This document shows positions 34,180 through 43,174 of a DNA stretch of 64,000 bases, piece by piece. Both the position numbers and the translations under genes were made by a program. Position 1 is the first letter of the stretch; each line of letters begins with the position of its first letter. The notes under the pieces were generated by a model. That model was not told the origin of the DNA. It did not search any database and was given only the letters and a program-made list of their open reading frames with translations. The stretch is from JBBPYC01 sp038200275. Its GTDB lineage: Bacteria; Pseudomonadota; Gammaproteobacteria; Burkholderiales; Burkholderiaceae_C. The stretch spans positions 1 to 64,000 of the forward strand of contig JBBPYC010000036.1 of the NCBI GenBank assembly GCA_038200275.1, read 5' to 3'.

Positions 34180-35025
34180 ATGGCAAAGACCCATCGCAGC
34201 AAGAAGCACAGCAAGCCCATGGAAGGCGACGCGTCCGACGCCGGTCAAGGCAACACCGACGGCGAGGCTGCACGTGCGGACTACAAGGCGCAGCTGCATC
34301 TCCTTCGGATCGAGCTGGTCAAGCTGCAGCGCCACTTCATCCGCTGCGAAGACTCGATCCTCGTGCTCCTCGAAGGCCGCGACGCGTCCGGCAAGGACGG
34401 GAGCATCAAGCGCATCGTCAAGAACCTGAGCCCGCGGGATACACGCGTCGTCGCGCTCGGCAAGCCGTCGGACCGCGAGCGCCGCGCGTGGTACTTCCAG
34501 CGCTACGTGTCGCAACTGCCGGTTGCCGAGGAGCTCGTCCTCTTCAACCGCAGCTGGTACAACCGCGCCGGTGTCGAGCACGTGATGGGGTTTTGCACCA
34601 AAGCCGAGCATGAGGAATTCATGAATTCGGTGCCCAAGTTCGAGGAGATGCTCGTCAACTCCGGCATCACCCTACTCAAGTACTACCTTGACATTGGCAA
34701 GGACGAGCAGTCCCGGCGCCTGGCTGCACGCCATCGCGACCCGCTCAAGCAGTGGAAGATCAGCCCCGTCGACGCTGTGGCCATCAAGCGTTGGAACGCG
34801 TACTCCGAAGCGCGCGATGCGATGTTGATGCGCACGCATACGGCCATCGCCCCCTGGCACATCATCCATACCGACGACAAACGCCTGGCACGCCTGAACC
34901 TGATGCGCGACATCCTGTCGCGGCTTCACTACACCGGCAAGAAGACCAAACTCGTTCAACCCGATCCCGAGATTGCCTTCGAATTCACGCCCGACTGCAT
35001 TAAGTCGGCGCGCCTGGCCGCTTGA
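34180..35025 (+). CDS. ppk2: Polyphosphate kinase 2 (PPK2)
   Basis: The product is 281 residues. The P-loop GRDASGKDG (66-74), the lid block SDRERRAWYFQRYV and the Walker-B-like NRSWYNRAGVE (123-133) are diagnostic of the PPK2 fold, which moves phosphate between polyphosphate and nucleoside mono- or diphosphates. A single domain with length near 280 argues for a class I or III enzyme; which nucleotide it prefers cannot be read. It has a basic N-terminal 20 residues (HRSKKHSK). No ribosome site is evident. It supports energy balance in stress beside phosphoketolase and acetate kinase. Confidence 0.93.
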   Translation: MAKTHRSKKHSKPMEGDASDAGQGNTDGEAARADYKAQLHLLRIELVKLQRHFIRCEDSILVLLEGRDASGKDGSIKRIVKNLSPRDTRVVALGKPSDRERRAWYFQRYVSQLPVAEELVLFNRSWYNRAGVEHVMGFCTKAEHEEFMNSVPKFEEMLVNSGITLLKYYLDIGKDEQSRRLAARHRDPLKQWKISPVDAVAIKRWNAYSEARDAMLMRTHTAIAPWHIIHTDDKRLARLNLMRDILSRLHYTGKKTKLVQPDPEIAFEFTPDCIKSARLAA

Positions 35026-35048
35026 ATGCACCGACGAATGGAATGACC

Positions 35049-35693
35049 ATGATGAAGAGCATGATGGAAGTCGCAGGGCTGGCGTCGGTGTTGGGCATGA
35101 CCGGAGGCATGCGGCGGCTCGCCGCTCTCCCCGGGATGCGCAGCGCCAACGTCAAACAAGGCAGCGGCAGCGCCACCGTCCCCCAAGACGAAACACGCAA
35201 AAGTCTGCAAGCGATTCCAGTGCGTTGGAGCTGTTGTACGGGGCGCCCGCAGCAGTTTCACGACCGCAGCCTGCACGACGTCGAGCCGATGGCACGGCTC
35301 CCGACCTATGGTATCGATGCCGCTGAGCCGGCGCCGCTCGGCCTGCCCCCCGCGGCGGCCGTCCGCCAGACGCTGGGGCGCGCCGGCTGGCGAATCGGTG
35401 ATATCGAGCGTACCGAGAGCAGCGTAGCCTTCTCCGCGATCGTGCTGGGCATTGTCACGGAGCTTGGGATTTCCGAGTGGATCGTTGAGGCCGAACGCAT
35501 CGCGATCCCCCTCAGTCATCCCATCGGCGAGCGCGGTGCGATCCGGACGACGCCATCGCCGGACGCGCTCTGCCGCAACCGGCGGCGCCGTGCCCCGGTG
35601 CGCCGCGGTGCATCGGCGACAGCCAGCACGTTGCGCTCGTCCTCGAGTCCATTTCCGAAGGAACATAGAGGAGCAAACCAATGGAAGCGCTAG
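35049..35693 (+). pseudogene. Degenerate HMA-like gene remnant
   Basis: The first 55 residues (MMKSMMEVAGLASVLGMTGG, then LPGMRSANVKQGSGSATVPQ) align by eye with the Cys-less HMA domains at 18879 and 19460 (MKTSVIEV--MLSVLSV, GVESVTVN, TVRYDET). After about position 35220 the frame stays open but turns Arg/Pro-rich with no protein-like pattern, and two other frames share fragments. I read it as the decayed head of another HMA or ATPase gene. The ORF up to 35693 overlaps the start of the YHS gene by 13 bases. Confidence 0.4.
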
Positions 35694-36022
35694 GCTATTT
35701 CCTGTTCTGGGCCGGTCTCGTCTTCCTCGTGGTGCGCTTGGGTAGCGAAGCGCAGGTCATGCGTGACGTTCCAGGGCCGCGTCGCGTGCCCGAAAAAGCC
35801 TCGAGGGTCAATCCGAAGCAGCTCGGCTGGACTGCGCCAAAGACTGCCGTCGATCCGGTCTGCGGCACGACGGTGCAAACGAACGTCGCCAAGTCTTCCG
35901 TCGACGACGGCGCCGTCCACTACTTCTGTTCGCGCGACTGTCGCGAGCGCTTTGAAGCGGCTCCCAAGCTCTATCTCGGACAACCGCCCGAAGCACCACC
36001 GGAGGCAATGAGCCATGGCTAG
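35681..36022 (+). CDS. Membrane-anchored YHS-domain protein
   Basis: The product is 113 residues. A single N-terminal membrane helix (LGYFLFWAGLVFLVVRLG, about 4-21) precedes a linker and a YHS domain (about 57-98) with DPVCGTTV and YFCSRDCRERF. Such proteins are linked to copper or mercury handling. The start at 35681 has AGGAGC about 9 bases upstream. The stop overlaps the start of the DUF5676 gene. This repeats the YHS + DUF5676 pairing seen at 13810-14343. Confidence 0.88.
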   Translation: MEALGYFLFWAGLVFLVVRLGSEAQVMRDVPGPRRVPEKASRVNPKQLGWTAPKTAVDPVCGTTVQTNVAKSSVDDGAVHYFCSRDCRERFEAAPKLYLGQPPEAPPEAMSHG

Positions 36023-36335
36023 GATCAGGAGTTCGCCGGGGTACCGCGGCACGCCACTGCCAGTCGGGACTGTGCAGGTACCGCGCATTCCGGTGCTCGC
36101 ATTCGGGATGAGCTTGGGCATCTTCCTTGCGATCACGTTTTCACTATGCGTCGGTTTCGATCTTCTGTTCCCGGGATACGCGATGCACCAGGGTTGGATG
36201 CGCCTGCTACCGGGCTTCACCTGGCTCAGCTGGCCGAGCTTCGGCCTCGGGCTCGCCGAGAGCTTTGCCTACGGCTGGTATATCGCACTGATCTTCGCGC
36301 CGTTGTTCAATCTCTTTGCCAGATGGTGGAAGTGA
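36015..36335 (+). CDS. DUF5676 small membrane protein (copy 2)
   Basis: The product is 106 residues with two membrane helices (about 28-48 and 78-98). Core residues FTWLSWPSFGLGLAESFAYG and the ending PLFNLFARWW match copy 1 (FKWLTWQGFFIGLIESFLYG, PLYNFFKRRW). It overlaps the YHS gene by 8 bases and has GGAGG 7 bases before its ATG. The first 25 residues form a basic, Pro-rich cytoplasmic extension not present in copy 1. Confidence 0.85.
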   Translation: MARIRSSPGYRGTPLPVGTVQVPRIPVLAFGMSLGIFLAITFSLCVGFDLLFPGYAMHQGWMRLLPGFTWLSWPSFGLGLAESFAYGWYIALIFAPLFNLFARWWK

Positions 36336-36986
36336 CGGCGACGACGTAGCCATCGTCGACGCATCGCAAGACGCATTCCCCGGCGTCGCACTGCACGTTG
36401 ACGAAGCTGGAATCAGGAGCCGGCCATCACCACGGAGCGATTGCGAAAGTCGCTGCGCGACGACCACCTACGAACCAGGTAGCGGCCCCTGCGGAAAAGA
36501 AGGCCGTGACCGCGCTCCCTGCGCCGCCTGCTCGGCGGTCTCACTCCAGCAGCTAGCAGCCTATCCGCGCGACCTGTGGAAACGCTCGGTCCTGTTTTGA
36601 GATGCGCTGCGCAAGCGCGCCGGCAACGTGCTCAAGCACGAATTCATAGGAATGCCGCGGTCGCTCGACTTCACGAGCAGAACACATGTCGACGTGCGCT
36701 GCTTTGCGTGCCCAGGCAGCTGCGCTTTGCTGCGCATGACCCTGGTCATCGACGAATGCTGGGACGATGGCGTTGCAACGTTGCAAGCCGCCCTCTGTCG
36801 CTGTAGACCCACGCGCAGCGATAGCGACAACGAGCAGCAGTCCGATGTGGACCCGCGGCGGCTTGTCCTTGGGTGTACACAGCCTGGTACATGCACGGCG
36901 TCCGCGGGAGCGCCGTCTTCGTACCCAGCGTTGATAGATGCGAGAGCGGTCCGCAGACGAATCCCGGATGGCGCAGACCTTTGCCC
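36336..36986. other. 651-base region with no supported gene
   Basis: It lies between the DUF5676 gene and the stop of the GH94 gene, which converge. Several frames are open on both strands, but none has a ribosome site or a recognisable domain. Plus-strand fragments near 36690-36760 are Cys-rich but not interpretable. No T-tailed terminator is clear. Confidence 0.4.
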
Positions 36987-39900
36987 TCAGCCCGCAAGCA
37001 GCGCGAGCACAACCGTGTGTTCTTGCCCGTCGTCGATCAGTTCGATGGACTGTCCGGGCTGCTCGACATTGTCGATCGTCAGCCGTGACGCGCTGTCCGC
37101 AGCCGGTGCTCGCTGCACGGTGATGTGATAACCGGTCTGCCCATGGCGGTAATGCAGGCGGAACGACTGCCAGTCGGCGGGCACACACGGAGAGAACGAC
37201 AGCTTGTTCGCTTCGACCCTCAGACCCAGCAGCGATTCCACGATGAAACGGTACATCCAGGCGGCCGACCCGGTGTACCAGGTCCAGCCGCCGCGTCCGG
37301 CATGCGGCGCAAACGCATAGACGTCCGACGCCAGCACATAGGGCTCGGTCTTGTAGACCGCAACGGCGTCGGGCGACCGCGCGTGGTTGACCGGAGCAAT
37401 CATGTCGAAGAGTTCCCACGCGCGCTGGGAGTCGCCGAGCTTGGCGAAAGCCATGGCCGCCCAGACGGCGGCGTGCGTGTACTGGCCGCCGTTTTCGCGG
37501 ATGCCCTTGACGTAGCCCTGGATGTAGCCCGGGCTCGGATCTGAATGATCGAACGGTGGGTCGAGCAACTGGATCAGTGCCGTGTCGCGCTGCACCAGAT
37601 GTTCATCGACCGCCCGCATGGCTTGGCGCCGGCGTTGCGGCGTACTCGCTCCCGACAGCACCGACCAGCTCTGTGCGATCGAATCGATGCGGCACTCTGC
37701 GTTGCCAGCGCTGCCGAGCGGCGACCCGTCGTCGAACCAGGCGCGGCGATACCAGGCGCCGTCCCAGGCATTCGCGTCGATGGCGGTACGCAAACGTGCC
37801 GCCTCTGCAGTACAGCGCTCCACAATCTGGTCATCACCACGCCCCTGCGCCAGCGCCGCGAACTCGGTCAGCACGGAATAGATGAAAAAACCGAGCCAGA
37901 CGCTCTCGCCCTTGCCGGCGACGCCGACGAGGTTCATGCCGTCGTTCCAGTCGCCCGAGCCCATCAGCGGCAATCCATGCGTACCGAAGCGCAAGCCATG
38001 CTCGATCGAGCGCACGCAGTGCTCGAAGAGACTCGCCGCTTGAGCGGAGCGGTCCGGCAGCTCGTAGCGCGACTCCTGACCGGGCTCGAGCAGCGGCGCT
38101 TCGAGAAAGGGAACTTGCTCATCGAGCACGGCGCGGTCTCCGGTGACCGAGACATAGCGGCATGCCGCGAGCGGCAGCCAGAGGTAGTCGTCCGAACACC
38201 GGGTGCGCACGCCGCGCCCCGCGGGCGGATGCCACCAGTGCTGCACATCGCCTTCGACGAACTGCCGTCCCGCGCAGCGCAGCAGTTGCTCACGTGCGAG
38301 CTCGGGCGCAGCGTGGACCAGGGCCATCGAGTCCTGCAACTGGTCGCGAAAGCCGAACGCGCCGCTCGATTGATAGAAGGCGTTGCGCGCCCAGAGCCGG
38401 CTGGCAATGACCTGGTAGAGCAGCCAGCCGTTGGTGAGCAGGTCGAGCGCGCGCTTCGGCGTTTCGACCTGTACCGCACCAAGGATCTGCTGCCAGTGCA
38501 CCTTGACCGTCGCCAGCGCCTCGTGAGCCACCGCAGTGCCGCGCCAACGCTGCACAAGTTTGCCGGCTTCTTCCAGGCTATCGCCAGCGCCGAGCCGAAA
38601 GACGATCTCACGCGTCTGCTCCGGCTCGAGCTCGCATGGCAGGCGAATGGCAGCGCACGGGTCGAGCGCATACCCCAGCGTGCCAGCAAGCTGCAGCCGC
38701 GACATCGCAGCCGGATGCCGCAACGTGCCATGCTGGCCAAGGAATTCGTGGCGATCGCCGGTGAGGCATGCGGCGGCAATACCGTCGGCGTCGAAGAACG
38801 CGGTGCGGCCGGCGAATTCGGTGTTGTACATGTTGCGAGCCAACACCGCACCGCTGTCCGGGTCGAGCTGCGTGTTCACCTGCATGCGCGTCTTCTGCGC
38901 CTCGTCGCCAAGCACCCACTGGAGGTAGCCAGTCACCGAAAGCCGACGTTTGCGCCCCGACGCGTTCTTCAGCTTGACGACGCAGAACTTCACCGGCGCA
39001 TCGATCGCCACGAACATCGTGAGTTCGGTCTCGACGCCAGCCTCCTCGTGCTCGAAGACGCTGTAGCCGAAGCCGTGCCGCGTCAGGTAGGGACCGGTGC
39101 CGGCGCATGGCAGCTTCGTGGGCGACCAGTAGCGGCCGCTCTCCTCGTCGCGGATATAAAACGCTTCGGTGTTGGCGTCGCCGACGGGGTCGTTCGACCA
39201 CGGTGTGAGGCGAAACGTCTGTGCGTTCTCGGTCCATGTCGTCGCGCTGCCACTTTCGGAGACCAGCGTGCCGAACGACGGGTTCGCGAGGATGTTGACC
39301 CAGGGGACCGGCGTGGTCTGCTCGGGTTGCATCGTGATGACGTATTCGCGCCCGTCGGCACTGAATCCCCCCGTGCCGTTGGCGAAAAGCAGGTCGTCCT
39401 GCGGCTGTGGGGGCGGCGGCTCGGCCCACGCCGCATCCTCATCGCTTCCATCGCGGCGCCCCAACACCGGCTCAAGGAGCGGGTTCGGCCTTGCATCGCC
39501 GCTTGCGAGTCGATCCGCCAGCGACCCGTCCGCACCGTCGATCACGACGCGAGCCACAGTTTGGAGAAGAACGAGGTCGTCGGCGGAGAGCTTGCCCTCG
39601 TCGCGCAGGAACAGCCCGCCCGGCTTGTCGATTCGCTCCGACTGCCCAAGGTCCGCGATCAGCTTGGAAAGCGCTTCACCCAACGCGCCGCCGCCAGCGG
39701 ATGCCGTATGCACGAGCACCAGGTCGACGGTCAGGCCGTGCGAGCGCCAGTAGGCGTGGGCCTGCACGAGTTGACGCGCCGTGCCGATGTGGGCTGTGTC
39801 GGCGATGCGCAGCAAGACAATGGGAAGGTCGCCGGAGATGGCATACGCCCACAAGCCGGACTGGCCTTGCCGGTTTTTGGCAAGCAGCTCCGCCGGCGCG

Positions 39901-40898
39901 CGCAGCGACGCGCCGGGGTAGACGACTGCGCCAGCGAGCGCATCGAACAGCAACGCATCGGCCGGCCTCGCCTGAATTGCTTCGAGAATGCTGTGTCCGT
40001 AGGTGGATGCGGTGGCCAGGATGTGGTCGGCGTTGCCTCGCTTGAGGTACTTGTCGATCAGCGCGAGACACGCTTCACGGGTCGCGCCCACGCCGCTCAC
40101 AATGTCGATCACCGTCTCCGCACCAGCGTCGAGTGCGATCTGGCAACGGATCGCCGCGATCGGGTCGAGCACCGGCCCGGCGCTGCCTGACAAGAGCGCG
40201 CCATCGCTCATCGCGTGCGGGTCGGTTGTGCTGCGGCCACGGCCGATGAAGCGCATGCGGTCGGTCTCGAAAGACAACGACTTTTGCGCCGCGACGCCGG
40301 CACTGAGCAAATGGAACATCCAGATCGCCGGCGCGCCGCCGGTGCTGGCGCGGCGCCAAGCCAGGATCGCGCCGCGTTCGGGCAGGATCTCGGTCTCGAC
40401 GAAGAGCTTGCTGAACGCCGGATGCGCGGCGTCGGCCGCGGCCGGTCCGACCACAAGCTCGGTGTAAGTCGTCAGCTCGATCGCACGCGCCCGCTCCGAC
40501 GCGTTGGCGATGCGCAGCCGCCGCAGCTCGACGTCGTCTTCGGACGCCACCGCGATTTCGGTTCGTGTGTCGATGCCGTGGTCGCTGCGGTGGATCGCCG
40601 CAAGCCCCGTCGTAAATGACGTCTCATACGCCTCGGGCCGTCGCAAAGTCGGCTGATAGGCCGTCGACCAGACCTCCCCGCTGACGGCGTCGCGAAGGTA
40701 GCAGTAGGCGCCGCCGTCGTCGCAGGTCGGGTCCGCACGCCAGCGCGTGACCGCCAAATCGTTCCAGTGGCTGTAACCGCCGCCGGCGCTCGTGAGCATC
40801 ACGTGGTAGCGACCGTTCGACAGCAGGTGAAGCTGCTGGCGTCGGGCGGGCGGCATGGCTGCGGCGGCGAAGGGTATGTGCGGGTTGGCAGAGTTCAT
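36987..40898 (-). CDS. Large GH94 protein, related to the C-terminal half of cyclic beta-1,2-glucan synthase
   Basis: The product is 1303 residues with no signal or membrane helix. N-terminal part: a GH94-supersandwich-like domain (LLSNGRYHVMLTSAGGGYSH, about 26-45) and a helical region. Centre: a second supersandwich (FANGTGGFSADGREYVITMQ, then NEAFYIRD). C-terminal part: the (alpha/alpha)6 catalytic domain with SSGAFGFRDQLQDSMAL, GSGDWNDGM (981-988, catalytic Asp region), YIQGYVKGIRENGGQYTHAA and a final sandwich. GH94 enzymes are phosphorylases. Full cyclic glucan synthases (about 2,800 residues) also have a GT84 domain and membrane helices, both missing here. The divergent operon at 41160 shares its upstream region. 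Confidence 0.9.
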   Translation of the reverse strand: MNSANPHIPFAAAAMPPARRQQLHLLSNGRYHVMLTSAGGGYSHWNDLAVTRWRADPTCDDGGAYCYLRDAVSGEVWSTAYQPTLRRPEAYETSFTTGLAAIHRSDHGIDTRTEIAVASEDDVELRRLRIANASERARAIELTTYTELVVGPAAADAAHPAFSKLFVETEILPERGAILAWRRASTGGAPAIWMFHLLSAGVAAQKSLSFETDRMRFIGRGRSTTDPHAMSDGALLSGSAGPVLDPIAAIRCQIALDAGAETVIDIVSGVGATREACLALIDKYLKRGNADHILATASTYGHSILEAIQARPADALLFDALAGAVVYPGASLRAPAELLAKNRQGQSGLWAYAISGDLPIVLLRIADTAHIGTARQLVQAHAYWRSHGLTVDLVLVHTASAGGGALGEALSKLIADLGQSERIDKPGGLFLRDEGKLSADDLVLLQTVARVVIDGADGSLADRLASGDARPNPLLEPVLGRRDGSDEDAAWAEPPPPQPQDDLLFANGTGGFSADGREYVITMQPEQTTPVPWVNILANPSFGTLVSESGSATTWTENAQTFRLTPWSNDPVGDANTEAFYIRDEESGRYWSPTKLPCAGTGPYLTRHGFGYSVFEHEEAGVETELTMFVAIDAPVKFCVVKLKNASGRKRRLSVTGYLQWVLGDEAQKTRMQVNTQLDPDSGAVLARNMYNTEFAGRTAFFDADGIAAACLTGDRHEFLGQHGTLRHPAAMSRLQLAGTLGYALDPCAAIRLPCELEPEQTREIVFRLGAGDSLEEAGKLVQRWRGTAVAHEALATVKVHWQQILGAVQVETPKRALDLLTNGWLLYQVIASRLWARNAFYQSSGAFGFRDQLQDSMALVHAAPELAREQLLRCAGRQFVEGDVQHWWHPPAGRGVRTRCSDDYLWLPLAACRYVSVTGDRAVLDEQVPFLEAPLLEPGQESRYELPDRSAQAASLFEHCVRSIEHGLRFGTHGLPLMGSGDWNDGMNLVGVAGKGESVWLGFFIYSVLTEFAALAQGRGDDQIVERCTAEAARLRTAIDANAWDGAWYRRAWFDDGSPLGSAGNAECRIDSIAQSWSVLSGASTPQRRRQAMRAVDEHLVQRDTALIQLLDPPFDHSDPSPGYIQGYVKGIRENGGQYTHAAVWAAMAFAKLGDSQRAWELFDMIAPVNHARSPDAVAVYKTEPYVLASDVYAFAPHAGRGGWTWYTGSAAWMYRFIVESLLGLRVEANKLSFSPCVPADWQSFRLHYRHGQTGYHITVQRAPAADSASRLTIDNVEQPGQSIELIDDGQEHTVVLALLAG

Positions 40899-41043
40899 GA
40901 TGAAAGGCGGATCAACAGACGGAGTTCGAAACGCTGACTGGTCTCACCACATCGCGGAGAAACAGCCAGCACCGGGAAATGACGCGACTGATGGAGGTCG
41001 CTTTGGCTTTCGGACGCAGCGTGCACGGGCGCGACGCTGCGGT

Positions 41044-41059
41044 CTGTGCGCTGTCGCAC
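41044..41059. promoter_or_regulatory. Crp/Fnr-type palindrome, site 7
   Basis: TGTGCGCTGTCGCACG has one mismatch at the right end. It lies 145 bp upstream of the minus-strand GH94 gene and 100 bp upstream of the plus-strand operon. Confidence 0.55.
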
Positions 41060-41110
41060 GCAAGCTGCGGCGCCGCGCATATGCCCGTGACACAGCCGCC
41101 CGAGGTCGTC

Positions 41111-41126
41111 CGTGCGCTGGCGCACG
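41111..41126. promoter_or_regulatory. Crp/Fnr-type palindrome, site 8
   Basis: CGTGCGCTGGCGCACG is a perfect palindrome with C in place of the outer T. It lies 33 bp before the phospholipase D-like gene start and 67 bp (centre to centre) from site 7. Because it is close to the start it could repress rather than activate. Confidence 0.5.
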
Positions 41127-41159
41127 GACGACGAAGCCCGGCCGATGTAGCTTCGCACC

Positions 41160-42398
41160 ATGCATCCATACGCGTTGACAGCCGGCCCCGGGGGTTCGCC
41201 CTTCCCGGCCGGTGCCTCGCCGTCTTCGGCCAGCGCGACGGATCGGACATGCTTGTCTTTTGATGCAAGATCAAACAGCGCCGGCGTGCATGACCGTCAC
41301 GCGCAGCGCGCGGTGGCCAGCGCGCTGCCGCCGCGCGCACCATCAGGCGCCGACTTGTTCACCGAGGGCGACGCCCTCTACGCGGCAATGCTTGCGTCGA
41401 TCCGCAGCGCCAGCCGAACCGTGCGCCTGGAGAGCTACATCTTCGCGAGCGATGAGGTCGGCCACGCGTTCGTCGCTGCTTTGACCGAGCGCGCGCTGGC
41501 CGGCGTCGACGTGCGCTTGCATCTGGACGCGGCGGGTGCGGTCGGATTGCTTGCGCCCTCGCTGTTGCGCGCCGCTCGCACCGCCGGCGTTCAGCTGAAG
41601 TGGTTCCACCGCTGGAGCTGGCGCAGCCCGCTGCGCTACAACCGGCGCAACCACCGCAAGCTGCTCGTGGTCGACGAGCGGATCGCCTACGTCGGCGGAT
41701 TCAACATTCACCGATCGAGCTCGCGCCAGTTTTTTGGCGAAGCCCGATGGCGCGACAGCCATGCCGCCCTCACCGGTCCCCTGGTGGGCGTTGCCGCGAA
41801 GCTCTTCGATGCCTTCTGGCGCGGCCATCTGCACTGGTCGCCCGCCGAGGCGGACAGCGCGAACCTGATCTCGAACCACACGCGCATCTGCAGACACCGC
41901 ATTCGCTGCCTGTATGCCGACGCCTTTGCCGCGGCACGGGATCGCATCTGCCTGACCACCCCGTACTTCGTACCCGACCTGCTCATGCAGCAGCGCCTGA
42001 TGGCGGCCGCCCGCCGCGGCGTCGACGTGCGACTGCTGGTGCCTTCGCGCAGCGACGTGCCGCTGACGCGCTGGGCAGCGCACGCCTTCTACGCTGCGCT
42101 GATCGCTGCCGGCGTGCGAATCTACGAGTATCTGCCGCGCATGCTGCACGCCAAGACGGTGTCGATCGACGGCGAGTGGGCGGTACTCGGCACAGCGAAT
42201 TTCGACTACCGAAGTTTCTTCCTCAACTACGAGCTGGTCTTCGCGACGCGGGAGCCGGATTTCTGCGTGCGGCTCGAGCGAAGCTTCCAGGCCGATCTTG
42301 CCGAATCGCTCGAGGTCAGTGCCGAGCGTTGGGCCCGGCGGCGCTGGCCGCGGCGTGTCCTTGAGGGCATCGGCTGGACGTTGCGCAGGTGGCTGTGA
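41160..42398 (+). CDS. Phospholipase D-like protein (cardiolipin-synthase type)
   Basis: The product is 412 residues. Two HKD motifs: HRKLLVVDER (His165, Lys167, Asp172) and HAKTVSIDGEW (His330, Lys332, Asp337), each followed by GGFN and GTANFDYRS, as in ClsA/ClsB-type cardiolipin synthases and related transferases. The first 60 residues are Ala/Ser-rich and variable, so the true start might be later; no ribosome site decides. It is the first gene of a probable operon with a lycopene-cyclase-like protein, an MFS transporter and phosphoketolase, with two palindromes upstream. Confidence 0.88.
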   Translation: MHPYALTAGPGGSPFPAGASPSSASATDRTCLSFDARSNSAGVHDRHAQRAVASALPPRAPSGADLFTEGDALYAAMLASIRSASRTVRLESYIFASDEVGHAFVAALTERALAGVDVRLHLDAAGAVGLLAPSLLRAARTAGVQLKWFHRWSWRSPLRYNRRNHRKLLVVDERIAYVGGFNIHRSSSRQFFGEARWRDSHAALTGPLVGVAAKLFDAFWRGHLHWSPAEADSANLISNHTRICRHRIRCLYADAFAAARDRICLTTPYFVPDLLMQQRLMAAARRGVDVRLLVPSRSDVPLTRWAAHAFYAALIAAGVRIYEYLPRMLHAKTVSIDGEWAVLGTANFDYRSFFLNYELVFATREPDFCVRLERSFQADLAESLEVSAERWARRRWPRRVLEGIGWTLRRWL

Positions 42399-42400
42399 GC

Positions 42401-43162
42401 ATGACCGAACCATCGTTTCACTACACCTGGCTCGTATGGGCGTCGGCTTTCCTTATCCCCTGGGCGGCGCTGTTCGTCGCGCAGCCCGAACTGCGCCGGC
42501 CGATGTTGTCGGCCAGCGTGCTGACCGCGCCTTTCGGCTTGACCGAGCCGCTGTTCGTTCCGGCGTACTGGCATCCGCCCAGCCTATTCGACCTGGCAGA
42601 GCGCACCGGCTTCGACCTCGAGAGCTTCATCTTCAGTTTCACCCTCGGCGGATTGGGTGTGGCCGGCTATCGCGCCTTGACCCGTGTCCCCGTGCAGGTC
42701 ATCGACGAGCACGAGCGCGCGGGCGCGCGACATCGCCGGCATTTGCTGGCGCTTTTGGCACCGTTCCTCGTGTTCGCCGCGCTGGTCTGGCTGCCATGGA
42801 ACCCGATCTACCCGGGCATTGTCGCGATGGCGCTGGGTGCGGCGGCCGCGGTGCTATGCCGGCCCGACCTCTGGCGCAACACGCTGTTCGGCGGCGCCGT
42901 CTTTCTCGGCTTGTACACGGTGTTCCTGCTCGGGCTCAAATGGTTGTGGCCCGGCTACATCGAGACCGTGTGGAACCTCGACGCCCTGCTCGGCTGGCAC
43001 CCGTGGGGACTGCCCATCGAGGAGCTGCTGTTCGGCTTTGCGTTCGGCATGTACTGGAGCAGCGTCTACGAGCACCTGACCTGGCACCGAACCCCACTCG
43101 CTAGTCGGCGTGCCCCAGCGGGCGGCGGACGGGCGGGGCCACGCGTCCGCGCTCGCAAGTAA
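42401..43162 (+). CDS. Lycopene-cyclase-domain membrane protein
   Basis: The product is 253 residues with about seven membrane helices. The repeated CrtYc/CrtYd pattern is visible: DLESFIFSF in the first half and WGLPIEELLFGFAFGMYWSS in the second, the latter carrying the acidic PxEE motif of heterodimer-type lycopene cyclases. Both halves are present, so one polypeptide may be complete. No other carotenoid genes lie in the window, so its substrate is unknown. It starts with ATG 42401, 3 bases after the preceding stop; GTG 42389 is also in frame. The C-terminus is Arg-rich. Confidence 0.82.
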   Translation: MTEPSFHYTWLVWASAFLIPWAALFVAQPELRRPMLSASVLTAPFGLTEPLFVPAYWHPPSLFDLAERTGFDLESFIFSFTLGGLGVAGYRALTRVPVQVIDEHERAGARHRRHLLALLAPFLVFAALVWLPWNPIYPGIVAMALGAAAAVLCRPDLWRNTLFGGAVFLGLYTVFLLGLKWLWPGYIETVWNLDALLGWHPWGLPIEELLFGFAFGMYWSSVYEHLTWHRTPLASRRAPAGGGRAGPRVRARK

Positions 43163-43174
43163 CAGGCCGCCACG

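Noticed and set aside
37545..40190. An 881-codon open frame on the plus strand opposite the GH94 gene
   Set aside because: High GC at third positions opens antisense frames; the translation has no domain pattern, while the minus strand is a clear GH94 protein.
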